Shown here piece after piece: positions 20,507 through 30,978 of a stretch of 64,000 nucleotides of DNA (the first letter of the stretch is position 1; each line of letters begins with the position of its first letter). Position numbers and translations under genes: made by a program. The stretch comes from Oscheius dolichura. Taxonomy: Eukaryota > Nematoda > Chromadorea > Rhabditida > Rhabditidae. The stretch covers positions 7,936,001-8,000,000 of the forward strand of contig OW051496.1 of the NCBI GenBank assembly GCA_932521035.1, read 5' to 3'. The notes under the pieces were generated by a model. It was not told where the DNA came from. It saw only the letters and a list, made by a program, of their open reading frames with translations, and searched no databases.

Positions 20507-21015
20507 CTAGATGGGTGTGGCGACCTCTTGGCCGGCTAACGGCGTCTCCCCGGGAGTGGTTCCACTACACGAAGAGGCGTTAGCATTCGCCCTGGCGGAA
20601 TCCTCCTCCGGCTCGAGATGGTTTTTGATCGGATCCGCGTGCAACAGCTCGTCCTTGTCCAGAGACTCGTCCTTCAAGCCGAACTCCGCCGGGCTCTGTC
20701 CCTTCATAAATTGATCTTTTCTCTTCTTCAAAACACAAAAAACGAAAAGGAAAGCTGCAAAAGTGATCAAGACAATGATGCCGGCAGCGACTCCAATCCA
20801 TTTTATCACTGAAAGCGGGCACTGATCAGCCGTTGAATAAGGAATACGGTACCAGTTTTTATGTTGTTGTCGTCGGGCGTCTTCTCCGTGCTTTCTTCAG
20901 TTGATTTGTCCGGCTCAGCTGTCGTCTGGCTGGCTACTGGAGTCGAAAGTAGATGAAGAAGGTAGAAAATGAAGAGAAATAGCCACAGCTGGGCGGGAAA
21001 GACAACCGACCGCAT
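20507..21015 (-). CDS. Small type I membrane protein with Thr/Glu-rich ectodomain
   Basis: Exons 21015-20853 and 20808-20507 (44-nt intron) encode 154 residues. Residues 1-30 form a signal peptide (hydrophobic LWLFLFIFYLLHLL, cleavage near VASQ). A short Thr/Glu/Ser/Asp-rich outside segment follows (about 31-55), then one membrane span (about 57-79). A cytoplasmic tail of some 75 residues begins KKRKDQF. The tail is acidic and rich in Ala, Ser and Pro. No known domain is seen. AATAAA on the minus strand lies about 35 bp past the stop. It is divergent from the F-box-like gene at 21343, with 327 bp between starts. Confidence 0.82.
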
Positions 21016-21342
21016 GGCAGGGGACGAGCGATTCCATGAGATTAGGAATTTTGGGGTTCAGAGAGATTTTCCGATGTTTAGACCAAAAGACCAGCTCGTT
21101 TCTGTTCTTCTTTCCCTTTTCAGAAGGGAGGAAACTGGTCGGATGTACACAGCGCCTGCCGTCGTCTACAATTGCCACCGTCCTTAGGGTCCGCACCTCT
21201 CCGTCTCTGACCCGCTGACCCCTGACCCTTGGCGCCACACGGTCACTCTCGGTCACCTGTCAATATTTTATGGCCAATATCTGACCACAAGGCGTCCTCC
21301 CCCCAAGAATATTCCCGTCCCCTTCGGTTTCATTGCTCAAGA

Positions 21343-22485
21343 ATGGAGAGACTCGTCCAGGATCTTGAGCAATTCCACCTCTGCGAAACTTTCCCTCTAT
21401 TTCAACTTCACTCCACCGTTCTGGAGAAAATCGTCATCAAGGTTCTTAACTGTTTCATCTTATAACCCAAAATACATTCAGCTCCATTGGGAAGCGTATT
21501 TCCGATTACAACAGACATGTAAATATCTGGAGAAATTCGTCCGGACCAACCCGCATATCAAAAATATCACCTCCTTTTACTATACAAATACCCAGCCTCA
21601 TCTCTACTGTAAAATGCGCTCTAACGGGTCTCTCCAGCTCTGTTGCAAGTTTCAACTGAGCTATAGCAGCGTCTACTTCTACGCGCCCTGCCCGTATGGA
21701 GTGCGATTTGAAGAGCTGACTGTCCCCAACAGTGAGTTACTTACTATTCCATCTGTATCCTTAAAACCTTCAGGAATTGACGATGAATACTTCTTTGAAT
21801 ATTTCTGTGCTGCTCTGAAGAAACATCGTATTTCTTGTGAATTTCTACATAGAGCAGCAGACTACACGAATGAGGAATGGGTGAAGCTGTTCAAAATCCT
21901 CCAGCCTATCAGTTTTCACCTGTACAGTCATGGATCCAACCTGATGGAAGTGCTACAGCAATCTCGGAGACTGGTGGGTTTTCCAGTTCCTCATATGTGT
22001 AATTGTTCTTTTTAAGAAGAATGCATCGGTTTGGGTCGACCTATACGATATAAACGAGCCAGATCTCCATCTCATGAAAGGGAGCATTTCTAAATTGGAA
22101 AAGCTGTCCGTTTACGTGGATAAATGGGAGCCTATGGACCAGTTCTTACTATTTATCAATAATATACTACAGGTTATAATTAGCCAAAATATTAGAAGCT
22201 CCCTCACCGTCATTCTTTCAGTTTCTTCATTCTGCATCGGTTCCAACTCTTCAAGAATTTGTACTGATTGGAAAAGACCTTGAATCGCAGCCGTTGCCTA
22301 CTCTAAACGAAGTGGTCGACATATTCGACGGCTTGAAGTTAACTCTTTCAAAACCAAAGACAAATGGAATCTCAAATTATGTTTTCGACTGCCGTCTGGG
22401 GATTAATCAATACTCCTGTGAACTGACAGTTCATTGCCAATTTGTAAGTGTCATTGTGAACCGTATTCATCATACAAATCTGTAA
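21343..22485 (+). CDS. F-box-like family protein A
   Basis: Five exons (21343-21441, 21482-21731, 21774-21973, 22017-22172, 22222-22485) give 322 residues. The N-terminal 50-60 residues resemble an F-box: a Leu-rich helix ending VLEKIVIK, then YFRLQQTCKYLE. This is followed by a family-specific region (FCAALKKHRISC, NEEWVKLFKIL, LMEVLQQSRRL, FLHSASVPTLQEF). The same exon plan is found in the minus-strand neighbour at 22595-23687 and in the gene at 24641. Such proteins would be substrate adaptors of SCF ubiquitin ligases; the C-terminal part is not a recognised FTH or FBA domain with certainty. It is tail-to-tail with copy D, 109 bp between stops. AATAAA follows at about 22503. Confidence 0.8.
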
Positions 22486-22594
22486 ATGACACATTTGCCG
22501 TGGAATAAATGCCTTTCGTAAATATTTTATATCCTGTAGGCCATCTGACTTCTTCTACAATTGGCAGCCCTTCCTCTTGTTCAATTAAATTTCT

Positions 22595-23687
22595 TCAGAA
22601 CGTTGGAAAGTGTTCATATTTAACTTCAATCTTCGATAATGGTCCGCCATTCGGAGCTTGATCATATTCTATCACCACTTTACAGTTAGCCTCTCTAGGG
22701 CCGACCAAACACTTCACAAGATGTTCATGAACTTCCGGAGATCCCTGCTCTTCGGTACGGCCAATTTCACTCGGAGAAAAGTCAACAAACATCTCCATCA
22801 GTTCCTCAAATGGAGGGAATATCCCGTGCCATTCCGTCTGTAACGAGAAATTGGACACTGGAGCACAACGCAGGAACTGAAAATCCAGAGCTGGAAGCTC
22901 TCTTTGATGGCATTACCTGTAGCGTTCCCTTTATTAGACTACAGTATCCGCCGAGGGTCATGCTATTCGTTTTCCCAGTTACTATTAGAGAAACTCCCGG
23001 AATCCTAGAGCCGAGCATTTTCACTGCAGAAAGTGTTACTTCAGGGTCAAGACAAACGGTTACTTGCCCCTAAAGAAATCTAATTTGAACCAGAAATGGT
23101 AAATGAAATGACATACCAGTCGCCTCACTTGGAGAAGAGCTTCGAATCGATCCGATCCGATGCTGTTTAGTCGGATAATTAGGGGGTTTAGCAGTTTGAG
23201 TACGGTCGCCGTCTCCTCTTTTGTATACTGCATTTCACTTCCGAGCATACGGACAGATTGACTTGTAATACGGTATTTCTTGATAGCTGCACAAAATTGG
23301 CCGAAATCTGCGACGCCTGAATTAGCAGAATTAGATAATTCCGAGGGGTAATTGTCTAACGCGGAGGGAGGTGGAGCCATCTATACCGGATTCCATAGAG
23401 GCTCTCTATATTCAGGGGAAAAGACCACCGGTAGAGCGCCACACGGAGCTTCCCATTTCCATCGCCGTCCTCTTCCCAGATCAGAACACAATCTTTCCTT
23501 CCACAGATTTTTATACTACACTCAGTTTGAACCAGCAGCTTCAAATCTCGACACGTCTGTTGGATCCGGAAATAGCTTTTCCAATCTAACTGGAAGAATT
23601 CTTTGGGAAGAAGGAATAGTGCCGAACCTTTGTTATTATTTGCCCTAAAAGAGACGAGGGAAGTCCAATCAATACGCAAACTCCCAT
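22595..23687 (-). CDS. F-box-like family protein D
   Basis: Exons 23687-23628, 23589-23361, 23316-23117, 23069-22917 and 22876-22595 encode 307 residues with all phases consistent. The start reads LIGLPSSLLGQIITK then YFRIQQTCRDL, the same F-box-like core as copies A and B. FCAAIKKYRITS, ATVLKLLNPL and FEALLQVRRL align with the family region. Introns are 38-47 nt and at the same positions as in copy A, showing a recent shared gene structure. It converges with copy A. No ORF damage is seen, so it is probably functional. Confidence 0.8.
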
Positions 23688-24640
23688 TCGAAGAATAGAA
23701 GACAAACTGATAAAAGGTGGCATTAAAACATTTCTGATAGGGAATTCTGACTTACTGGGTTTTTGAAAGACGAGCTCCTGTATTTTTTAGCAGATTACAA
23801 AATTAGCTGTGGCACAAAATGAAGGAAAACGGTGAGAAGAATGGAAGTTTCTTGCTCGGTTATGGAATTCGTGTGCTGCAATTGAGTGCCCCCAACATCG
23901 CGCCGTTCACCATTTCTCCCCCAGGTCAGACACAGTTCCTGTTAGACAGAATACATCTAGGTCTCTGCTCATTTCGCTCGTAGTTGAAGGGCGAGAAGAG
24001 GGCCGTAGTTAATCGGTACGTTCCGATGAAGCGAGAATCACATTTCGCTGTCGCCGCCCTCGCTGGAGGGCAACAAGCCCGTAAACATCTGAGACATCAA
24101 TAAGACCGAGTGATCGAGAAGACTGTAACCACTGGGTAGAAGTGGAAGAAACATAGACAGAGAGTCCTCACATTCCAAGTTCTTGTCTCTGTGGCTCCTT
24201 TGGTTTGTAAAGGCTCCCCGCGCTTCAGAGCAGCTGAACCGTCTCTAATTAATCTTTCAGTTCCGTTTTGTAGATATAACCATTCCTAACCAGACAAGTA
24301 TGCCTCCGGCCGTCTTCGACGGCGCTGGGGTGAACAAAAAAAAACAGTCGACAGCGCCGGCTCCCCCTTCCCAAAGAGCTGTTCTAGTTATTTTCTTGTC
24401 GAATAAGCTTTGACAGTCGGCTAAGGTCAGACGGTCGAAACTTTCTGCTTCTCTCACTTTCCCATACAACCCGTCAAATCCGTACAGACGACAGGTCATA
24501 CAGACAGACAGGCAGACACACAGACATCTGCCCATTATTAGGGTAGGATCCCAGGACTTATGTGGACCTGTTCCGGTTTCAGCTGTCCCAGTTGTCTTTA
24601 TTTTCAAGACGTGGGAGCCGGCGGTGGTCAGTCTGCCCAA
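23688..24640. other. Intergenic between F-box-like genes D and B
   Basis: The first 600 bp show no supported exon and must contain the promoter of gene D. The last 260 bp hold copy 2 of the dispersed retroposon-like repeat, which ends about 90 bp before the start of gene B. Confidence 0.5.
24292..24549 (+). mobile_element. Short dispersed retroposon-like repeat, copy 2
   Basis: This is a close relative of 11385-11640 in the same orientation, with the same core, CAGACAGACA tract and ATTATTAGGGTAGGAT end. It lies just upstream of F-box-like gene B. Confidence 0.7.
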
Positions 24641-25747
24641 ATGGCGACTTTTCGCCTTTCTCAACTTCCGCCGATCCTGTTAGAAAAAGTCTTCTCAAAG
24701 GTGGCCGGTTCTATTGCTCTAAAACGATGTTTCCAGTTTGATAAGAAGAGTTATTTCCGTCTGCGACAGACCTGCCGGGGTGCGGAGGAGATCGCCCGAG
24801 CCAGCCGAAATATCCGGATCCACGTGAATAGGATGTTGTACCCCTACTGGAGCAAAGACGAGTCCCGGCTGAAGTTCAACGTGGTGGTTGGGAAAGGCCT
24901 CGCCAACAGGACGACCTATCGACGCGGCCAGAGAAGGAGATCCTACGACGTCGCCGATCTCTATGGATGCCGTTTGGACCGGCTGGATTTCTACGACGCG
25001 TCGATTGAAACCAACTTTGATGACTATTGTACTGTTCTGAAGAAGTCGCGTGTCACGTGTAAGGATATGGTAATTCCTGTTGTAACCGGACTGACCAAGG
25101 AACAATTGGTGGCGCTGTTCAATATTCTAAAGCCTGTGAGGATCTTCGTCAACGTCCAGCGATCAGATCGATTGGAAGCCTTTTTGGAAGTGAAAGGGGG
25201 ACTGGTGAGTGGCTCTTGCTCTGTTTTATAATGCCTCCTGTACCGCGTAAAACACATCCACCCGTTTCAGAAAGAAGTATCGCTTCATCTAGATCTGGAT
25301 GATATCCTGAAAAATGACTTATTTGTGATGAAAAAGATTCTCTCGCAGTTTCATGTTGTGCACTTCTTTGTGGAAAGAGCAACGCATTCAATGGATGAAC
25401 TTTTCGGATTCCTGAAGACGGTTCTCAAGGTAAGCACAAATTAATACAAGCAATTGTCTCTTTTCCAGTTTCTCCGTTCTGCACATCTTCCAAATCTTCA
25501 CAGCTTCCGTATCCTCGGACTGTTCAAAGAACACGTACCGATGGCTACTCTTCTCCCCCAGCTGGTTATTTTGAGAGACTTTAACCCAGCCGAGATGCCC
25601 AGCCGGTCACGTACACGGCCCATCTGGATCAAGAACTACACTTTCGGACTTGGACAGAATAGAATCTGCGAATTTGGAATTAATCGAAAGATGGCGGAGA
25701 TATTCTACAGAGAAGCTGATGAATGGCAATTCGACAGCTACCAGTAG
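24641..25747 (+). CDS. F-box-like family protein B
   Basis: Four exons (24641-24700, 24737-25204, 25271-25429, 25469-25747) encode 321 residues. The first intron (36 nt, a multiple of three) is inferred from its position in copy D, which also splits the F-box-like start (LPPILLEKVFSK | then YFRLRQTCRG). Family blocks YCTVLKKSRVTC, LVALFNILKP, RLEAFLEVKGGL and FLRSAHLPNLHSF follow. Compared with copies A and D the intron before the LKK block is missing. AATAAA follows at about 25771. Likely an SCF-type adaptor, by family analogy only. Confidence 0.8.
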
Positions 25748-26115
25748 ATGGCATTTACAGTAACTTTGTAATAAATCTATTTGCTCATTTCGAAGCTTTG
25801 AATTGTCTTTATCGTGGTGGGCCTTAGCTCAATCATACCCGCGTACTTTTTCAAATAGCTGATGTCCACAGAGCCGAATCGGTCAGTTATGGTGTGTCAG
25901 GCGGCCCAAGCCGAATAGTCACCAGCGATAGACTGTCCTATATGGGCAGAAGGAGCGACGCCTGGCTCCTCTCTCCCCCGGGCTATTTGCTCACTCTGCA
26001 CAGTGTTTAGGCTCATTTGCATCTTTCCAAAAACCCGCACCATAAATATAGGTACTCCTGTTCAAATAGCAGTCACATATAAGCCGAGACCTCCTCTTTG
26101 TCTCGTTAGCTCTCT
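25748..26115. promoter_or_regulatory. Upstream region of the first ShKT gene
   Basis: This 368-bp gap holds the 3' UTR of F-box-like gene B and the promoter of the ShKT gene. CATAAATATAGG at about 26041 is a TATA-like site, some 75 bp before the ATG. The paired GATA sites of the next two ShKT promoters are not conserved here. Confidence 0.4.
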
Positions 26116-26685
26116 ATGAACCGCCTTCTCTCTGCTCTCCTTCTTTTGGCCGTGGTGTGGGCTGACACCTGTCCTGGTCCTCTGTCTCTAGGACGTAGGT
26201 CGTCTTCGCTTCAAGTAAATAAATGTATTTCAGCTTGTAAGCAAACTCCTCCAAATAGTTGCCCACAACAGCGGGCTGTGTGTGATGTTGATTCGCAGTT
26301 CTGTTGTTTCCCAGAGGATATGGTACCCGATGCCACTAATCCCCCTCCCTGTAGGGATAAGATCAACATCCTCACCGGCCAGTCTGACTGTCCCTTCAAG
26401 AAGAACCTCTGCAATAATACCCAATACAGCGCCACCATGCATGATGTGAGTCTATTTCCCGATTTGTAGAGAAAGAGGAAGAGTGTTTAGGAGTGCCCAC
26501 TGACTTGTGGCTTCTGTACCCCCAGTCGAGTTACAACAGGCAAGACGACAGCCATGCCATGTGAAGACAAACTGGACAGTATGGGGAAGAACGAATGCAT
26601 CGCCCACATCGCGTTTTGTACTGATCCGGCCTGGAAGGAGACTATGAAAGAGCAATGTCCAAAATCTTGTGGTTACTGTAGCTAG
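26116..26685 (+). CDS. Secreted ShKT-domain protein 1
   Basis: Exons 26116-26194, 26234-26445 and 26491-26685 encode 161 residues. A signal peptide (MNRLLSALLLLAVVWA) is followed by a Cys-rich segment (NSCPQQRAVCDVDSQFCC). Two ShKT domains follow; the second runs from PCEDKLDS to QCPKSCGYCS. Each has the six-cysteine pattern ending CP.(T/S)CG(F/Y)C. The ShKT fold is found in nematode secreted proteins and in K+-channel-blocking peptides; here the partner is unknown. Intron 1 splits a GGAC|GT junction exactly as in the two downstream paralogues. No Thr-rich linker is present, unlike those copies. Confidence 0.87.
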
Positions 26686-26785
26686 TCTCTTCTGCTCTTT
26701 TTTCCAGTAATTATTGTACTTTGTCTTTCAATGAAATTCTTCTTTAAATCGGCGTCTTTTGGTTCATTCATTCTGAAGAATCCCA

Positions 26786-26880
26786 ACTGATAAGGACCAT
26801 CTCGTGCCGCTTTGCACCTCTCCGGAAACCGTCTCCCCCGGATTATGAACTTAGCAAAGCCCTTTATCAGCAGGTATTTT
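26786..26880 (+). promoter_or_regulatory. Paired GATA sites in promoter of ShKT gene 2
   Basis: ACTGATAAG (26786-26794) and an inverted site CTTTATCAG (26872-26880) lie in a block conserved with the promoter of ShKT gene 3. ACTGATAA is the known core of gut GATA factor (ELT-2-type) sites in nematodes. Intestinal expression is therefore inferred. Confidence 0.6.
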
Positions 26881-26942
26881 CTGCACAAAACCCTGGAAAG
26901 ATCTGTCGCTCTCTTCATTGTTTGTCACCCCCTCGCCCTGAT

Positions 26943-27525
26943 ATGATGAAAGTTCTCCTGGCCTTTCTCTTCTTCCCCGCAGTTCTAGGGCAGCAATGCT
27001 TGCCGGGAGACGACGCCGGACGTGAGTTATTGGAATCTATTTCATATAATGAGAACGTCTAGCCTGTGGAGTCGGTGGAGTCTGCGATGTTGGTCAAATC
27101 TGTATTACTGACACCCCCGATGGCACTTTTGTCTGTTGCCCCTTCGCCGATGTCATCACCACCACCTCAACGACGACCACAACCAGTTCGCCTTCCGGCA
27201 GCTGCGTGGATAAGCTCAACCCGCAGACGGGCAGGTCCGACTGCCCCAATGTGGCATATCTCTGCACCGACCCCGTTTACAAACAAGTCATGCAAGATGT
27301 GGGTTTCTGCCATTTTAGCCAAGAATAAGAGCTATTTAGCAATGCCCCAAGACCTGCGGTTTCTGTGGAACTGGGGCAAATACTGGAGGAACTGCCTGCA
27401 AGGACAAATTGAACCCGCAGACTGGGATGTCCGACTGCCCCAACGTGGCCTACCTCTGTAACAACTCTGCCTACAGGGACCTGATGAAAGACCAATGTCC
27501 AAAAACATGTGGATACTGTACATAA
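26943..27525 (+). CDS. Secreted ShKT-domain protein 2
   Basis: Exons 26943-27021, 27063-27298 and 27340-27525 give 166 residues. Two adjacent ATGs start a signal peptide (VLLAFLFFPAVLG). Next come a small Cys module (CGVGGVCDVGQIC...CC), a short Thr/Ser linker and two ShKT domains containing LNPQTG.SDCPNVAYLC. Both end CPKTCG(F/Y)C. The linker's O-glycosylatable threonines suggest a secreted mucin-like spacer. Intron positions match ShKT genes 1 and 3. The gene is more similar to copy 3 than to copy 1, consistent with a recent duplication that also copied its promoter. Confidence 0.9.
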
Positions 27526-27636
27526 AAGCGTCTTTATGGATATTGTTAATAAACTCATTTTATTCTAATTTGTATCATTTACTGAGATACAGTATACAAT
27601 CACGGTCTTTTGTTTCATTTCTCTTGGAAAATCTCA

Positions 27637-27727
27637 ACTGATAAGGGTCGCCTCGTGACTGGAGCCACTTCCTCTCTTCCCGGAAACTGTCTTACCGGAT
27701 TACGAAGCCAGCAAAGCCCTTTATCAG
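27637..27727 (+). promoter_or_regulatory. Paired GATA sites in promoter of ShKT gene 3
   Basis: ACTGATAAG at 27637-27645 and CTTTATCAG at 27719-27727 occupy the same relative positions as in the promoter of ShKT gene 2. They are embedded in about 180 bp of clear similarity (for example AGCAAAGCCCTTTATCAGCAG). Confidence 0.6.
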
Positions 27728-27793
27728 CAGACGTTTTCTGCACAAAACGTCTGGAAACGCCTGGTAACCTCTTCATCGATTGTCTCCCTTTGC

Positions 27794-28533
27794 ATGATGA
27801 GAGTCCTCCTTCTTCTTCCTTTTGTCTCCACCGTCCTAGGACAGGCATGCCAACCGGGAAAAGATACCGGACGTGAGTTATTCGAATCTTTCCCAGATGA
27901 CGGAAATATCTAGCCTGTGGTGATGGTGGAACTTGTGATGTGGGTCAAATCTGCATCACTGACACGCTACTGTGTTGCCCATTTGCGGACGTCGTGGACA
28001 CTGAGACATCCACCACAAGCACTACCAGCACTACAACTACCACGAGCACCTCCACAACAACTACCACCTCTACCCCTAGTACTACCACTATTGCCAACAA
28101 CGGCTCTACCCTCAGCACAACCCCCACTCCGAGCACAACTCCCGGCTTCAGTACTACCTCTACTCCCAGCACCACCCCTACCACCAACCCCCTTACCACC
28201 CCGACAACTTCTTCTCCCGGCTGTACGGATACAGTGAACCCCCAGACGGGCAAGTCCGACTGCCCCAATGTAGCCTACCTCTGCACTGATCCTGCTTACA
28301 AAAAGATCATGCAAGCTGTGAGTTACAGTCCTTTCAGAGAGAAATCGAGAGTTTAGCAATGCCCCAAGACGTGTGGTTACTGTGGATCAACTACCGTAGG
28401 CGTCTGCCAGGATACAGTGAACCCCCAGACAGGGAAGTCGGACTGCCCCAATGTGGCCTACCTTTGCAACGACCCGGCATATAAGAACCTGATGGAACAA
28501 CAATGTCCAAAAACATGTGGATACTGTACATAA
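27794..28533 (+). CDS. Secreted ShKT-domain protein 3 with long Thr-rich linker
   Basis: Exons 27794-27872, 27914-28317 and 28357-28533 encode 219 residues. The signal peptide (RVLLLLPFVSTVLG) and Cys module (CGDGGTCDVGQIC) match copy 2. The linker is expanded to about 75 residues of Thr/Ser/Pro, a mucin-like stretch probably heavily O-glycosylated. The two ShKT domains (VNPQTGKSDCPNVAYLC and CPKTCGYC) are almost repeats of each other. The linker is built of variable TTST/STTP units and is a likely site of length polymorphism. Likely secreted into the gut lumen if the GATA sites act. Confidence 0.9.
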
Positions 28534-28635
28534 AAGCGTCTTTATTTTGTGTTTTAAATGAACTACAGTATGCGCTGTGCCCTGTCCAACTGATCCCCTC
28601 AAGACTGGGAGTTCACTTCTCCTATCGGCGGCCAA

Positions 28636-30026
28636 ATGCCTTCGAGCCTAGTTCCGCACGAGGACTTCGTTCTAAAACAGATGTCAGCAATTACCCTTGC
28701 AAATATGTCTGCCCTTCTCCCCCCAAACATGAGACACTTGATCCAATTACCCCTCTCCCCAATTATCTCCCCCTGTCCCACAACTACCGTAGTCCAGATG
28801 GCTGCCCCCTTCTACCCGCCCGGTCTTCCCCCCGGTTTGATTCTTATTCCACCGACAAAACTCATCGCTATTCTACAGATCCATGTGCCGCCAAGACATT
28901 GGCACAACAGCGACGCCAGCTGGAGAACGAGGAGTTCGCCCTGCTGTCCCGGGAACTGCCGCTGGCCAGGGCCATCTCCGGCCAGCACATCGACAAGGTG
29001 GGCGGCTACTGTAATTTACGGGTTTCTGTGCTTCAGACGACCATGGTCCGCTTATCAGTGGCTCACATCAAACTACACAAAAATCTACAATTTCCCAAGG
29101 GCGCGGAGGCCAGACACGGCGAGAGGTACTGGAATAGTCATCAGCTCGAGGTACCTGGCTACAGTAACCGATAATTGTTACCAGTGTAGCTACTGGACAG
29201 CTTCTTCATCGTCCTCAATGTGGGCGAAGACATTTTGTACGTCTCGGAGACGATAAGCATCTATTTGGGACTGTCACAGGTCGAGATGATGGGACACAAT
29301 GTGGTCGACTACATTCATGTCGACGATTTTCAGAGATTCCAAAATGTATGGAGTCATTATGAATAAGAGGACGAGAGCTTTTCAGATCTTCCAACACAAT
29401 TCGACCCAGACGGAATATGTCCACTTACGGATCAGGTCGTCCCTGACAAAGAGGGCCACGAAGGACTCGGCCAGGGCATGCCCCGGTTATAAGGTCAGGG
29501 TGTATCTGGGTTACAGTAACACGGGGTCTAGGTGATCCGACTGGAGATGATCACCCGCAACGGGAACAAGCTCTGCCACTGTGTCCCCCTGCCGTCCCTC
29601 GTCCTGTCCACCGTCTCCATCCAAAATGCCTCCTTCGTCCTGACTCTCAATCTGGATTTCAAGATATGCGGTGCTGATGAGAGAGCAGAGCAGGTACAGT
29701 ACTCCTTACCCTAGAAAAGCTAGATTCAGACTCTGGGAGACCCGTACACGACGCATTCCTTGAAGAATATCTCCTTCTACCAGCTGATCCACGTGGAGGA
29801 CACCCCGTTGATCAGAAAAATGCACTATGAGGGTGACACACTACCTTCTATTTGTCTAAATTCTTCAGTCTTCGCGTTGGGAGCCTATAAAACCCCCTAC
29901 TACCGTATGCTTCTCCAAAGAGGATCCCACTCCTTCTTCGTGGAGTCCAATGTCTACCGTTACTCTTCCATGAACTGTAAGAAAGTGGCAATCGAGACCA
30001 TAACCGTCGTCACAATGATATTGTAA
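28636..30026 (+). CDS. bHLH-PAS transcription factor (SIM/NPAS/HIF-alpha-like), short form
   Basis: Proposed exons are 28636-28834, 28879-28997, 29037-29150, 29190-29345, 29386-29493, 29532-29693, 29730-29832 and 29869-30026, giving 372 residues. A basic helix-loop-helix starts near residue 68 (AAKTLAQQRRQLENEEF, then LPLARAISGQHIDK and TTMVRLSVAHIKL). PAS-A follows (LLDSFFIVLNVGEDILYVSE, YLGLSQVE), then CPGYKVIRL, then a PAS-B that runs to the end of the protein. Dimerisation with an ARNT-type partner and DNA binding in the nucleus are inferred from the family. The first exon is the least certain part: the frame of exon 2 is also open upstream without an ATG. There is no transactivation tail or oxygen-degradation domain after PAS-B. 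Confidence 0.85.
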
Positions 30027-30135
30027 TCCTCTTTCCTTTGTCCTTATCCAAATAAATGAGATTGATGTTTTCAACCAAGAGGGGGATATGGGTCAATCGC
30101 CCGCTACGGATACGCACTCTTCCCCGCACACAGCA

Positions 30136-30840
30136 ATGCCTCGAGCGATACTTTTTCTGCTGATTATTGGTGAGGAATTCTTCTTTACTTAACTATCAGT
30201 TAACCCTTTCTTTTTTCTTATTTTTCAACCGTGTGGAACCTAAGCCTCCAATCCCCCCTTCCCTGAGGTCCAGCCTGTTCAAACGGCCCCCTGGTGATTC
30301 TGGCTGATCCATGTTTGGGGGGCTAATGAGGAGATATCGTGCAAAATCACGAGATTTGCGACATAGAAAAACTGAAGGGGCATACATTATTCCCTTCAAA
30401 GCCTCTGGCTACCTTCCCCGTTTATTCCCCTTTTCAGTCGTCTCCACCACCGCCTACACGATAGACGGTGCCTCGTCCTTCAAATCGAGCAAGGAATCCC
30501 TCAAGGGCAAGATCTCGAAGCCGGACTGTCAAAGAGTCTCCGACGGACTCGGCTGCGCCTGCCCCGTTTGCAAGGACGTCGTCCAGTTCACGCGAATGAT
30601 GATCCTTGACCATGTCGTAAGTCGTCCCCTCCCGGGGGTCAATATGTCCGTTTAAAAACCTGCTTCTTTTTTTAGCCAACCGAGGAACAAGTCCTGGATA
30701 AGGTCTGCTATCGAATTTTCCACACGGATCAGCACAAGATGGAGCTGTGTGAGAGTATCATCCGCTCCGAGCTGCCGGAAATCATCAAATACGTCAAAAA
30801 TCGCGTGGATCCTAACAAATGCTGTGCCAAGTTCTGTTAA
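30136..30840 (+). CDS. Saposin-like (SapB domain) secreted protein
   Basis: Exons 30136-30169, 30438-30616 and 30676-30840 encode 125 residues. A short signal peptide (MPRAILFLLIIVVST) precedes a basic/Ser linker. A saposin-B domain follows with six cysteines (CACPVCKDVVQ..., VCYRIF, ELCESII, NKCCAKFC). Nematode saposin-like proteins (caenopores) permeabilise membranes of ingested bacteria. The number and spacing of cysteines fit that fold, but activity is inferred. It is convergent with the membrane protein gene ending at 30979. AATAAA follows at about 30854. Confidence 0.85.
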
Positions 30841-30978
30841 CCTTTTTTGATTAATAAAAATGAGATTTATTTAGAAAATGCCTTTTGAGAGATGTTTTTT
30901 GTATTGTTATTATTATGCACACACGTTATATACACGTAGAGAGGCTAGCGAAGAATAATCTCAAACGGGGATGGGGCC

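Noticed and set aside
27966..28359. Minus-strand Gly/Val- and Ser/Gly-rich frames
   Set aside because: They are antisense to the Thr-rich linker of ShKT protein 3 and arise from its repetitive ACC/ACT codons.
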